From the NCBI GenBank assembly GCA_014529385.2, contig CM043959.1:1708358-1768357 (forward strand): a stretch of 60,000 nucleotides of DNA. Reading direction: 5' to 3'. The translations under genes were made by a program, and so were the position numbers. The DNA comes from Adiantum capillus-veneris. Taxonomy: Eukaryota > Streptophyta > Polypodiopsida > Polypodiales > Pteridaceae. Below, in pieces: positions 21,195-31,216 of the stretch (positions are counted from its first letter, which is position 1; the number at the start of each line of letters is the position of its first letter). Below the pieces are notes generated by a model that searched no databases, was not told the origin of the DNA, and saw only the letters and a list, made by a program, of their open reading frames with translations.

Positions 21195-24100
21195 TTCATC
21201 ACTGCAAAGGAGAAGCACAGGAGAATCATCAAGTGTTGTACTATCAGTGGAAACAAGAGGAAGGCTTAAAGAGAGGTTCAAAAACCAAAAGGGTCGTGAT
21301 CGCTCAAGGCGGAGCAAATTACGCACAAAGTCAGTTCTTGAATGTTGGAACTGCGGCAATAAGGGCCACGTCAAGAAGGATTGCTGGTCCAAGAAGAAGA
21401 AGGAGACAGAGTCTCAAGACAACAAGCCAACATCGGAGGCCAATGTGGTAGGTAAAGTAGAGCAAGATGCTCTAATTCTCTCATTAGACAATGTGTCTAA
21501 TTCCTGGATAGTAGATTCCGGGGCTTCATTCCATGCGACACCACACAAGCAACATTTCCAAGACTACACCAAAGGTAATTTTGGGTATGTATACTTGGGA
21601 GATGATGAAGCTTGTGAGATTGTCGGCAAAGGTACAGTTTCTATCAAAACTGCTAACGGAAATGAATGGAAGCTTAAAGATGTTAGGTATGTTCCTTCTC
21701 TTCGCAAAAATTTGATCTCTACAGGACAATTGGACGATGAAGGTCACAACATTGCATTCGGAAACAAACGGTGGAAGATCTCAAAGGGATCTTTGGTGGT
21801 TGACAAGGGTGAAAAAGTCGGTACACTTTACTTGTGTACTGTTAGCACGCAACCTTCAGCTTGTGCAGCAACTACAGAAGTTGACAGTGCGGTGTGGCAC
21901 TACCGACTTGGACATATGAGTGCCAAAGGAATGCAAATCCTTCAAACAAAGAAGCTTCTACCAGGTTTGAAAGAAGTGGACTTAGAGTTCTGTGAAGATT
22001 GTGTTTATGGTAAACAAAAGAGGGTAAATTTTCAAAAATCAGGAAATGAAAGAAAAAATAAAAAACTTGAGTTGGTTCATTCTGATTTTTGGGGTACTGC
22101 AAGTACACCATCACTTGGTGGCTCATTGTACTATGTAACATTCATAGACGATGCGACTAGAAAAACATGGGTTTATGTCATGAAGAATAAATCCGATGTA
22201 TTTTCCATATTTCAAAGGTGGAAAGCCTTTGTGGAGAATGAAACAGGTACCAAGGTTAAATGCCTCAGATCCGACAATGGAGGCGAATATTGCAGCCAAG
22301 CTTTTGAAAGCTTTTGTTCTAGCAATGGCATTCGGAGGCAAACGACAACCCCAAGGACACCTCAACAAAATGGGATTTTGGAAAGGATGAACAGGACAAT
22401 CATGGAACGAGCACGAAGCATGCGGCTACATGCATGCCTACTGCTTGAGCTTTGGGCGGAAGCTGTAAGTACGTCTCTGTACTTAATCAATCGGTCACCC
22501 TCAACAGCATTGGATGGGGGAGTTCCAGAAGAGGCATGGACAGGTAAACCGGTGAATTATGCATTTCTCAAAGTGTTTGGGTGTGAGCCTTTCATGCACA
22601 TAGATAGAAGCCTAAGATCAAAGTTAGATGCAAAGTCCAAAAAGTGTTTCTTCATTGGCTATGGAGAAGGAGACTTTGGGTATCGCCTATGGAATCCTGA
22701 AGATGGTAAAATCTTAAGGAGTAGGGATGTAATTTTTAACGAACAAAATATGTACAAAGATTACTTGGAAGAAAATAAACAAAAGAAACAGGTGATGAGT
22801 ACATGGAGCTTGAGGACGGTGAAGACGCAAGGACTGCAAACGGTGACAATGTGCAACAACGTCAACCAAATGAGGAGCCTCAACCTATTCCCCGAAGATC
22901 TACAAGAGCAATTAGACCTCCAGAAAGGTTTGTTCCTTCCTTCAACCATCTCTTGATCTCAGATTCTGGAGAGCCGGAATCATATGAAGAAGCTATGCAA
23001 CATGAATCCAAAGAAGAATGGACGAAGAGCATGCAAGTGGAGATGGACTCACTACATCGCAACCAAACATGGGAGTTGGTTGAGTTGCCTAAAGGTAACC
23101 GGGCACTTCAAAACAAATGGGTGTACAAGCTAAAGGAAGAAGAAGGTGGGAAGAAAAGGTACAAGTCTAGGCTTGTGGTAAAAGGTTTTTCTCAAAAGAA
23201 AGGTATTGACTTCAATGAAATATTTTCTCCTGTTGTAAAAATGAACTCAATTAGGCTTGTCTTAAGCCTTGTGGCTGCTCATGATCTAAATCTCGAGCAA
23301 ATGGATGTAAATACGGCATTCCCTCACAGTGACTTAGAGGAGCAAATCTACATGCTTCAACCAAAGGGGTATGAAGTAAAAGGTAAGGAGAAAATGGTTT
23401 GCAGATTAAAGAAGAGCTTGTATGGTTAAAAGCAAGCATCAAGACAATGGTACTTGAAGTTTGATCGATGGATGTTGGATCATGGATTCACAAGATGCAA
23501 CTCGGATCACTGCGTCTACACGGAGAATTTGGGAGATGGGAAATTCATCATCCTAATGTTGTATGTTGATGACATGTTGATTGCAAGTGCTAACATGCAG
23601 GACATCAAAGACCTAAAAGAGGAGCTGTCCAAATCTTTTTCAATGAAAGATTTAGGTGCTGCAAAGAGGATACTTGGTATGAAAATATCAAGGGACAGGA
23701 CGAAGAAGACAATAAAGCTATCTCAAGAAGATTACATCAAGAAGGTACTAGAGAGGTTTGCAATGCAAAATGCAAAACCAGTTTCTACACCTTTGGCTGG
23801 TCATTTTAAACTAACGAAGGATATGTGTCCAAAGACGCAAGAGGAGATAGCCTATATGTCTAAAGTTTCATATGCTGTAGCGGTAGGTTCTCTAATGTAT
23901 GCTATGGTCTGGACAAGGCCAGACATTGCACATGCAGTGGGAGTTGTGAGTAGGTTCATGGACAACCCAGGTAAAGAGCATTGGCAAGCTGTGAAGTGGA
24001 TACTTAGGTATCTAAAAGGGACAACAACAAATTCTTTGTATTTTGGAGGAACTGATATTTTTCTAGAAGGGTATGCTGATGCAGATATGGCAGGTGACAA

Positions 24101-24524
24101 AGATACTCGAAGGAGCACTACTGGCTATGTGTTCACGGTTGGAGGCACAACAATAAGCTGGGCTTCAAAGCTGCAGAAAGTGGTTTCACTTTCTACCACG
24201 GAAGCAGAGTATGTAGCAATGACGGAGGCAAGCAAAGAAATTCTGTGGCTTCACAGATTCTTAGAAGAGCTTGGATTCAAACAAGACAATTGTGTCTTGT
24301 ACAGTGATAGCCAAAGCGCTATCCATCATGTGAAGAACTCAGCCTTTCATTCAAGGACAAAGCACATTGAGGTGAGATATCACTTCATACGCACTCTTTT
24401 GGAAGAGGGACAACTAAAGCTAGGAAAGGTGCATACGAGTGAAAATCTTGCAAACATGTTTACAAAGGTGGTCAACAAGGAGAAGTTGAGCTTTTGCTCA
24501 TCTTCAATCGGCATTCAAGGATAA
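21195..24524 (+). pseudogene. Copia B gag-pol polyprotein, nearly intact downstream of mid-gag
   Basis: Zinc knuckle CWNCGNKGHVKKDCW (about 21,345-21,390), protease WIVDSGASFHAT (21,505-21,540), GAG-pre-integrase (VWHYRLGHMSAKG), integrase (HSDFWGTAS, RSDNGGEYC, NGILERMNRT, DDE complete), RT (NTAFPHSDLEEQIYM, LYVDDMLIAS near 23,555-23,585) and RNase H (TTEAEYVAMTEA, SDSQSAIHHV) follow in the usual copia order. A frameshift near 22,795 separates integrase and RT, and TAA at 23,427 interrupts RT just after KKSLYG. The rest is open, so this copy looks younger than copia A. Confidence 0.9.
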
Positions 24525-24811
24525 GAAGCCAGAATGGAAAGCAGTCACAGGTTTGGTTTGGAGATCAGTCTCCAAGTGGGAGATTGTTAAGTATGGAGCC
24601 TAATTTACCCTTGTAATTTTCTGTGGTAAAAGCGCACATTTGTAAGGCCCCCATTATGAGGAGAAGCCATCGTGCGTGAACGAAAATCACTCACCGGAAA
24701 CCAAAATTTTCACGGACAAGAATCAGGGGCAACTTTAAAGGCCTCGGGGGTGGAGACCCCCGAGACTTTTTTTTCACCGGAATATTCTTTTTCGCCGGAA
24801 TATTATGGCCG

Positions 24812-24945
24812 GACGGCGGCCGGAAAGTGGTCGGAAAACAACCGGTCGGTTGGCCAGTGGCCGGTAGTCAATGGCCGATGGCCGGTGGTCGGAAGTCAAT
24901 GGCCGGTGGCCGGTGGCCGAATTCAATGGCTGGTGGCCAAATTCA
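24812..24945 (+). repeat. GGCCGGT-rich variable repeat inside the copia B LTR
   Basis: Overlapping variants of TGGCCGGTGG, TGGCCGATGG and GTCGGAAGTCAATGG recur about every 9-25 bp. The region lies in U3, upstream of the TATA box, where LTR enhancer repeats are commonly found. A regulatory function is an inference. Confidence 0.7.
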
Positions 24946-25274
24946 AAAGCGGACTTGTCTTCTCAAGGGCGGCCACACATGGGCGGATTGGAGGGTCCAA
25001 TTTGGACTTATTCGCACAAGGGCGGCTACACATGGTTGTCTCTCATAAGAGAGGGCAGCCCTTTTGGCCTATAAAAGGAGGCCATTTCTACACACATTTC
25101 AGAGTGTGAAGTTGATGCAACAAGGTGAGTGTGAGGTGGTGAGAGTGAAGCAAGGCGGGAGCTCCATTAAGGGAAATCCCTTCGTAAACTACTTCTTGTT
25201 TTGAAGTACTAAAGCCATTGAGTGGCTGCTTTCCCGTGGACGCAGCCCACATTGGGTGAACCACCTATATCGTG

Positions 25275-25278
<4 letters not shown>

Positions 25279-25342
<64 letters not shown>
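25279..25342 (+). repeat. (CT)n microsatellite in copia B LTR
   Basis: An uninterrupted CT run of about 64 bp. The corresponding run in the partial LTR at 26,819-26,853 is about 35 bp. Confidence 0.95.
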
Positions 25343-25345
<3 letters not shown>

Positions 25346-25430
25346 CTATAATCTCTTGTGTGTGAAATCTATCTCTTTCTATTAAGTAATCTACTCAAAA
25401 ATCTATTTAGCTACGTCTTATTTCCTAACA

Positions 25431-26575
25431 CTTGTGATCGGGGTCAGAGACCTTACAACCTCCCCAACGTTAAAAAATTTGAGATGTCTTCATCTCAAGA
25501 ATACGTTTGGATAATCTGTTATGAGCGTTGGTTTGTCCTCTCAAGTTGCAGCTTCCTCAGGGTAATCCTTCCACTTTACTAGATGCTCCGTGATAGTTCT
25601 GTTGCGTAACTTCCTTTCCCTTGTTTCAAGTACGTAGTCAGGTTGGAGCTCGAGAACTCCTTGGGCTGGCATGACTATCTGATCTGAGTCCAAGAATTGA
25701 TCAGGATTTGGGATGTAGGGTTTGAGTAAGCTGACATGGAATACATCACGAACCTTCAAGTTTGCAGGTAACTTTAGCTTGTAGGCCTGGTCACTTACAA
25801 CCTTAACGATCTCGAATGGTCCACAATACCTTGGGCTGAGCTTCTTATATCTACCTAGCGATAAGTTGATTTTCTTTGGTCAGACTCGCAGAAAAACCTT
25901 ATCTCCTTCCTTGAAAGTTCTATCTGAACGGTTCTTATCTGCATAGTGCTTCTGTCTATCCTGAGTGGCCTGAATGTCTTGGCGAATAGCTCTAGTCTGC
26001 GCTTCCATATCTTCTAACATCTTCCTAGAGGCTTCTACCCTGACGGTTGGATCTGAGAAGTTCAGTGGTGCTAAACAGTCCTGTCCATAAAGAGCTTTGA
26101 AAGGTGACATTCCAATGCTTTTGTGTTCGGAAGAATTATAAGCATACTCCACCAAAGGTAGATATTGTAACCACTTCTTTGGTTCTTGCAAACAATAGGC
26201 TCTGAGAATGTCCTCGATGACTTGATTAACTCTTTCAGTTTGCCCATCTGTCTGCATATGGTATGCTGTACTGAAAGCTAATTGTGACCCAATAGATTGG
26301 AAAAGAGAAGTCCAAAATTTTGATGTAAACTTGGCATCTCTATCACTGACAATACGCTTGGGTAGACCATGTAGCCTAAAAATCTCCTTGATGAATACCC
26401 GACTAATATCGAAAGCAGTAAAGGTTGTCTTTACGGGTATTAGATGAGCCACTTTTGTGAGCATATCGACAACCACGAAAACAGAATCATAACCTCCTGT
26501 AGAAGGTAATCCTGTAACAAAATCCATACAAATGCATTCCCATTTCATCTGGGGTATGCAAGAGGTTGAAGTTGC
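25431..26575 (-). pseudogene. Chromovirus (Ty3/gypsy) integrase-chromodomain fragment
   Basis: On the minus strand: integrase core with CICMDFVTGLP (first Asp), RIVSDRDAKFTS (second Asp) and DGQTERVNQV (Glu), then the basic C-terminal domain ([14 protein letters not shown]). It ends with a chromodomain-like tail, VLETRERKLRNRTITEHLVKWKDYPEEAATWE-type, written here only as landmarks VLETRERKLRN and HLVKWKDYP. Chromodomains guide chromoviruses to heterochromatin marks. A stop interrupts at about 25,881. TTGGGGAGG then TGTAAGGTCTCTG near 25,445-25,470 looks like the polypurine tract and the first bases of the LTR. RT, gag and LTRs are absent. The fragment lies between two copies of the copia B LTR 3' end. 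Confidence 0.85.
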
Positions 26576-26584
26576 CCTGGTGCG

Positions 26585-26813
26585 AATAAGGTGAGTGTGA
26601 GGTGGTGAGAGTGAAGCAAGGCGGGAGCTCCATTATGAGAGACAGCCCTGTATGCAACAAGGTGAGTGTGAGGTGGTGAGAGTGAAGCAAGGCAGGAGCT
26701 CCATTAAGGGTATAATCCCTTTGTAAACTACTTCTTGTTTTGAAGTACTAAAGCCATTGAGTGGCTGCTTTCCTGTGGACGTAGCCCACATTGGGTGAAC
26801 CACGTATATCGTG

Positions 26814-26856
<43 letters not shown>

Positions 26857-26940
26857 CTATAATCTCGTGTATATAAATCTGTCTCTCTCCATGAAGTAAT
26901 CTACTCAATTATCTATTTAGCTACGTCTTATTTCCTAACA
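26585..26940 (+). repeat. Partial second copy of the copia B LTR
   Basis: Matches the last part of 24,585-25,430, including GTGAGTGTGAGGTGGTGAG, the CT run and the terminal TTTCCTAACA. It contains an extra tandem copy (about 66 bp) of the GTGAGTGTGAGG block at its start. It abuts copia A leader sequence at 26,941. Confidence 0.85.
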
Positions 26941-27055
26941 AATATTCCCGGAACGTCGAGGATGCTCCCACGAGCAAATTTTCCAAAAACTGCTTGAAAA
27001 CTGCGATTGCGCACGCGGACGCGAAAACGCAAGTAGAGGTTCTGGAAATCACCTT

Positions 27056-27067
27056 GCTCTGATACCA
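27056..27067 (-). promoter_or_regulatory. Primer-binding site of copia A
   Basis: TGGTATCAGAGC on the minus strand, 2 nt from the 5' LTR, is complementary to the 3' end of plant initiator Met-tRNA. This is the classical copia primer site, and it fixes the element's orientation. Confidence 0.92.
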
Positions 27068-27069
27068 AT

Positions 27070-27346
27070 TTTTGAAGATGATGAAACAGGAAACAGAAGG
27101 AAGACATCAACTCATAGTAGGAAGAAGATGGAGAAGGAGAAGACACAGAGCTTGTGTACGAGATCTATGTAGTCTATCTCTCTATATTAGAATAATAGAG
27201 TATACAAACTCAGAGCTACAAAGCTTATATGAAACCCTAAGAGATAAGGTGTCCTTTCACACCGGATGTCCAGGGGGAAAAACTCAGTGGGAGAAAAGTG
27301 CCCCTGGTGAAGCGCGTATACACACTAACACTACTACATGTCTACA
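27070..27346 (-). repeat. 5' LTR of copia A
   Basis: The same 277-bp sequence as the 3' LTR with scattered substitutions. The terminal CA next to the primer site has mutated (CTTCAAAA instead of CTTCAACA). Confidence 0.9.
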
Positions 27347-27778
27347 AAAAAAATCATAAAAGTGCTAATTTTGGCCAAAAAACAGGATTATGCAATTCTT
27401 GTAAATTGTTCATAACTTTCAATTTTAACACTTAGCTCTCCCTACAAGCATTAAAACATGTTGAGAACTATGAAAGCCTAACCTCTAGCCATCTAAACCT
27501 CACAAACATGAAGTTTAGAGTGGTATAGTTGCCGAAAATTGAAAAAAAACCAAAAACAGGACCCGTTGTTTCACACAGTTTAGGTTCAAAAATGTTGTGC
27601 AAGAGTAAGGTTAATGGTGAGATCGATACTCAAAAAAAAATGCTAAGTTTTTTTCAGCTCATAAGGCAACTTTGTGGATATATAACACCTAGAAATTCAT
27701 TTTCATACTCTTCAAATAATTCAAGCAAAATGGTCACTGAACAGGACACAAAAGTGTCCAAGGACATAAAAGCGTCTT

Positions 27779-27793
27779 GTTACCATTCTAGTG
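27779..27793 (-). repeat. Terminal inverted repeat, right
   Basis: GTTACCATTCTAGTG, followed by the second TTAA, is the exact reverse complement of the left terminus. Two GGACA(C/T)AAAAG(T/C)GTC motifs lie just inside it (27,744-27,776). Confidence 0.9.
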
Positions 27794-27797
27794 TTAA

Positions 27798-28352
27798 GTA
27801 CTAGCACAATTGGAGACACCCAATCACTGTGTTCAATTTCGTAAATGAATTCAAGTTCCTTCAGTTTTTCAATCTCTTATTTGATCTTTCTGGCAAATGT
27901 TTTGTTATAAGTGTATGGTCTCTGTCTACTTGGTTTCGCATCATCTCTCGTGGGTATAGTATGCTGACAGATTATTAGATAACACCCTTGAGATCCTTCT
28001 AAGACCAAGCAAATATATCACGGTATTCCTTTAACAAGCTCAACAAAAGCTTTTCTTCTTCTTCTGTTAGGTCATTTGCAATGTAAGCCGGTCTAGGCTC
28101 TTCTCCTAGTTCAGCCAACTCTACCCTTTTAGCGTTTTCAGGTCCTTAATAAGACTCGCCTTGTTTCTGTAGTTCCCTAACAGGTTGTTCGATTATGATT
28201 TTCCGATCTAGGAGAGTATACTTTTTGTAATGGGATGAAACATGCATTACATTCTTACCATCCTCTTCCGTGGTTTCCATTTCGGTGGTGTATATCTCCT
28301 TTAGAGCTTTTTTCAACTCTTGATATTTCTTTTTCCGCTCGACTTTGGTCAT
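27798..28352 (-). pseudogene. Gypsy reverse transcriptase, N-terminal part and linker
   Basis: The minus strand carries LDRKIIIEQPVRELQKQG, then LTEEEEKLLLSLLKEYRDIFAW (about 28,080-28,008), the usual start of gypsy RT. Decayed TIP and IEKLKELEFIYE segments follow, then WVSPIVLVL, ending at the TTAA at 27,794-27,797. The next codons of the RT resume at 16,606. Stops lie near 28,148 and 27,985. Confidence 0.8.
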
Positions 28353-28526
28353 GAGTGGTGTTTTATCCTAATGTTCTTCGTGAGTACTCTTCCTTGTTTT
28401 TCTTGATGTCTGAGACCTTTTTGAGTCTCCGTTTGAAGGATATCTGCCAGTTATTTTTTTCTTGACACAATCATTGGCATCTATCTGCATCAAGAATTGT
28501 GTTTTACTGGAGACTGATGGCATAGG

Positions 28527-30364
28527 TCATGCTTTCACAATTTTAGTGTCTCTCTTTCTTCTATACCATTTTTGTCTTCTTGATTTCTGGTTTGGAAAGT
28601 CAAAAAAATTTTCCTCCCCTTCCTTGAAGAGTAATTGAGCTCTCGTATGTTCTTTTTTGGATCCCAAATCTTCTGAGGTAGCTAAGTGTTCATCTAATTC
28701 GTCAGTTGCATCGTAATAGAGGTCAGAAAAGACTTGTTGAGCTTTCATCAACTCCTTTGTTTCCTCATCCTTGTTTTCAATGTTAAGGACTAACATCATT
28801 TGGATGGGAATTATGTCGTAGCCATCCTCATTGCAAAATTGAGCACGCATAGACGTATTCACACATACATCCATTGTTGCTAAGATTTGAGTCCACTCGA
28901 ATGGTTCAAAAAAATGCTCTGGAAAGGGTTCAGGTATGTAGGCTTCTTCTGTACATTCCCTTTCTAGGATACATTCCTCTTGTCTTAAGCTTCCATTTTC
29001 TAAAGCTCTGGACATCCAAATAGGAGTGTCTTTGTTTAACCAAGATGGAAGTTTAGTTTCATCCGAAGAGACTGAATCGAACTCCTGGATGGGTGCTTTC
29101 AAGACATCTCTATAGGTGTGGTCTTTTAGATTGGCTCTTGTTATAGATCCCACTTGCTTCAAGTACAGATAATAGTTTCCCCAATCTTGGATAAGCTGTA
29201 CCTGTTGCATGAAAGGTCTTTCCAATATGATTTCATAGTTGAGTTTTTTTCCAAAGTCTACTATGGCAAAAGTGTGTTGATATTCAATTCCACAGAAGTT
29301 GACTATCACTTTTTCTAGTAGCCCTAATGGTCTCTCAATGTGTCCGTTAGCCAACTGCAATTTATTCGCGTTTGTCTAATGGCTGGCTGTCCCCAAGATT
29401 CCCATACTGCTTTAGTGGCTATGGCTATGCCAGCTCCACTATCTAGTATTGCCATGGTTTCAATGTCATTATATCTCACTGGGAGGGTGGTGTTTCCTTC
29501 TTCCCCTTCATAATATTTTCCGACCTTGTTCATAGGAACTGATCGAATGTCTTTGTTTTCTATTTCATTTTTCATGTTTCCCGGATTCTTAGAGATTAAC
29601 CCCGTTATACCCATCTTCTCTAGGGTTTTTTGTAAATCGTTCCATAAGTATGGTCTGAGTTTCAACAGTTCTCCCAAAGTAAGAGTGCATTGGATAGGTG
29701 TAGACATGATTGAATGAATGTTGTCTACTTCTAGGGTCTGTTTGGCTCTTTTGACTTGAGTGGTTTTGCAAATGATAGATTCATCTTCGTTATCTCCCAA
29801 GTAAGAAGGTAATGTTTTTAATTTCATTGGTTTAGATATTCCAGAAGCCTCTAATCCACAATCCCCATACAAGGATTGTACATCCATGTTTATATCAGAT
29901 GGTAGGTTATCTAACCAAACTTCCTCTATAGGAGCTGACTTTAAAGTTAGGCTCCCATCATTGATCTCCCTTACCTTTTCCCATAAGTGTCCTGGCCAGT
30001 CTTCCTCTACGAATGGAATTCCGTCTAAGGCATCTTCACTCTCTGGCGCTATAAGATCTGGTTCATTGGTTCCAAGGTGGGGTTCTACCACCACATCGGA
30101 TTTTGCTTTCGTTTCTTCTACCGCAAGCTCTTCCGGTTTTGCAATACTTTCAAGCTTAGGTTTCTGTTTATCCAGCATTTCTTGTGTGATTCTTACTAGA
30201 TTTTGATAAGCTTCCAGCTTAGCTGCTTCCATGTCTGGAGATGGATAGTTTTTCCATTTGTTTTCCATGTTTTGGCATGCTTTAAGTCCTGCTTGGTAGG
30301 CTTCCAAGGCGGCATTGATTAGCTCAAAAATTTTATCAACTAGAATGGATCCTCCAAACTTCAA
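28527..30364 (-). pseudogene. Gag C-terminal part and aspartic protease of the gypsy element
   Basis: The frame from 30,364 holds an acidic, helical region and reaches MAILDSGAGIAIATKAVWESWG (about 29,460-29,390), where DSGAG is the retropepsin catalytic motif. A frameshift near 29,350 moves the sequence to the frame starting 29,360 (LANGHIERPLGLLEKVIV, then YEIILERPFM, the second protease landmark). This frame continues as an acidic linker towards RT. The protease matures the polyprotein. Here the frameshift and stops make it inactive. Confidence 0.75.
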
Positions 30365-30556
30365 GGTTGTTTCCTTGAATTCACTGCCAGTTTATTTCAA
30401 CTTGTCTTGGGCTAGAATTTTTGCTTTCTCTTCGTTTTCAACCCGTTGTTTTTGTTTTCTCATCTCATATCTTTTGCTTCTGCTCCTTTTGATTCTTTGA
30501 GAAGAACCTTTCGTGTTCTCCGAATCATCAGAGGAATTGTGTTTCTTTTTCTTCGC

Positions 30557-31216
30557 CTAGGCTCTAGTGATTACCTTGATTGGAACAATTGGTTCGCTCT
30601 TTGATGAGCTACTAGGCATCACATGGACTACGTTGACTACATTTTTTCCTTTGTTCAAAGTATTCTTAGGAAAATCTTCCGGAAAGTTTCCTCCCTTTTT
30701 GTAACATTGTATGGAATAGGCTTCAATTGGTTTGAAGTTCTTGTCACGCTCTGGACATTCATTCTTCCAATGGTCATCAGCACCACAGTTATGGAAGTGT
30801 CCTGTTCTGGGCTTCATCATGGGTCTTCCCATGGGAGATCTGACGCCTTGATTAGCTACATAATACATTTGTGCGAGCTCTGGTGGAGCATAAATCATGG
30901 TTTCCTCCATTGATGGTGGGTGTGGGCTATACCAATCTCCCTCTACCATTAATGTAGATGGACTAGGCTTTGCATAGGGTGTAGCAGGCACTAATGCTTG
31001 TTCATCTATGACTCCTTCTGAGTGCATGTACTTTACAGGCACCGCATTATGTCCTGGATAAGGAGGTTGTTGTCCCAATACAGGTTGAGGTCTCTCCTTA
31101 CCCATTGGTGGTCTTTGAACTTGAGTTATACACAAAAGAACATAATAGTTCAAAAGACAGTTGGCTTTAGACAAAAGACAATGATTAGAACAAAAACAAC
31201 TCGGTCTTTGATTCAT
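30557..31216 (-). pseudogene. Gag nucleocapsid fragment
   Basis: A proline-rich stretch precedes HFHNCGADDHWKNECP (about 30,800-30,755), a CCHC zinc knuckle in which the first Cys appears as His. The frame is the same as that of 30,364 and is separated only by stops at 30,557 and about 30,395, so the two were one gag-pro ORF. Sequence upstream of about 31,130 loses coding character, so the N-terminal gag is missing. Confidence 0.7.

Larger units (their letters stand above)
21195..25430 (+). mobile_element. Ty1/copia retrotransposon B (plus), 5'-truncated
   Basis: It starts abruptly in mid-gag at about 21,195-21,205, facing copia A gag head to head. It carries pol to 24,524, a polypurine tract (CAAGTGGGAGA near 24,573-24,583) and a full 846-bp 3' LTR. 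No 5' LTR, leader or gag N-terminus remains. A partial second copy of its LTR at 26,585-26,940 marks the far side of the insertion in copia A. Confidence 0.85.
24585..25430 (+). repeat. 3' LTR of copia B
   Basis: Runs from TGTTAAGTATGGAGCC to CTTATTTCCTAACA (846 bp). It has a TATAAAAG at about 25,071 and contains two kinds of internal repeat: a GGCCGGTGG-rich variable region and a long CT run. Confidence 0.88.
17507..27346 (-). mobile_element. Ty1/copia retrotransposon A (minus), inserted in the TTAA transposon
   Basis: Two 277-bp LTRs (17,507-17,783 and 27,070-27,346) flank it, with about ten differences by eye. AAAAA lies outside both ends (17,502-17,506 and 27,347-27,351) as a possible 5-bp target duplication. 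A primer site complementary to initiator Met-tRNA and a polypurine tract are in place. The internal region is cut by a second copia and a gypsy fragment (about 21.2-26.94 kb), which removed the gag N-terminus. Confidence 0.9.
16611..27793. mobile_element. TTAA-flanked non-autonomous DNA transposon, itself carrying nested copia elements
   Basis: Terminal inverted repeats are CACTAGAATGGTAAC at 16,611-16,625 and its reverse complement at 27,779-27,793. TTAA flanks both ends (16,607-16,610 and 27,794-27,797). Dropping the element with one TTAA makes the host gypsy RT read through in frame. Subtracting the nested copia leaves about 1.34 kb of its own DNA (16,611-17,506 plus 27,352-27,793) without a transposase frame. 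Subterminal near-palindromes GGACATAAAAGTGTCC (16,632) and GGACACAAAAGTGTCC (27,744) lie near both ends. TTAA duplication is typical of the piggyBac and Kolobok superfamilies. CACTA elements start with CACTA but normally duplicate 3 bp. The superfamily is unresolved. Confidence 0.85.
12557..31216 (-). mobile_element. Decayed Ty3/gypsy retrotransposon, split by nested insertions
   Basis: Reading down the minus strand the order is: gag with zinc-knuckle remnant (about 30.8 kb), aspartic protease DSGAG (about 29.4 kb), RT N-terminal part (28.1-27.8 kb), an 11-kb insertion, RT C-terminal part with YMDD (16.6-16.0 kb), RNase H, integrase, and a further protease-like frame to 12.6 kb. Both halves of RT join exactly at a TTAA, which shows they belong to one element. 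A purine-rich GAAGAGGGCGGAAAAAG near 12,564-12,580 and TGTTAACGTGTG from 12,557 may mark the polypurine tract and 3' LTR. No 5' LTR is recognisable beyond 31,216, so the 5' end is probably lost. Confidence 0.8.
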
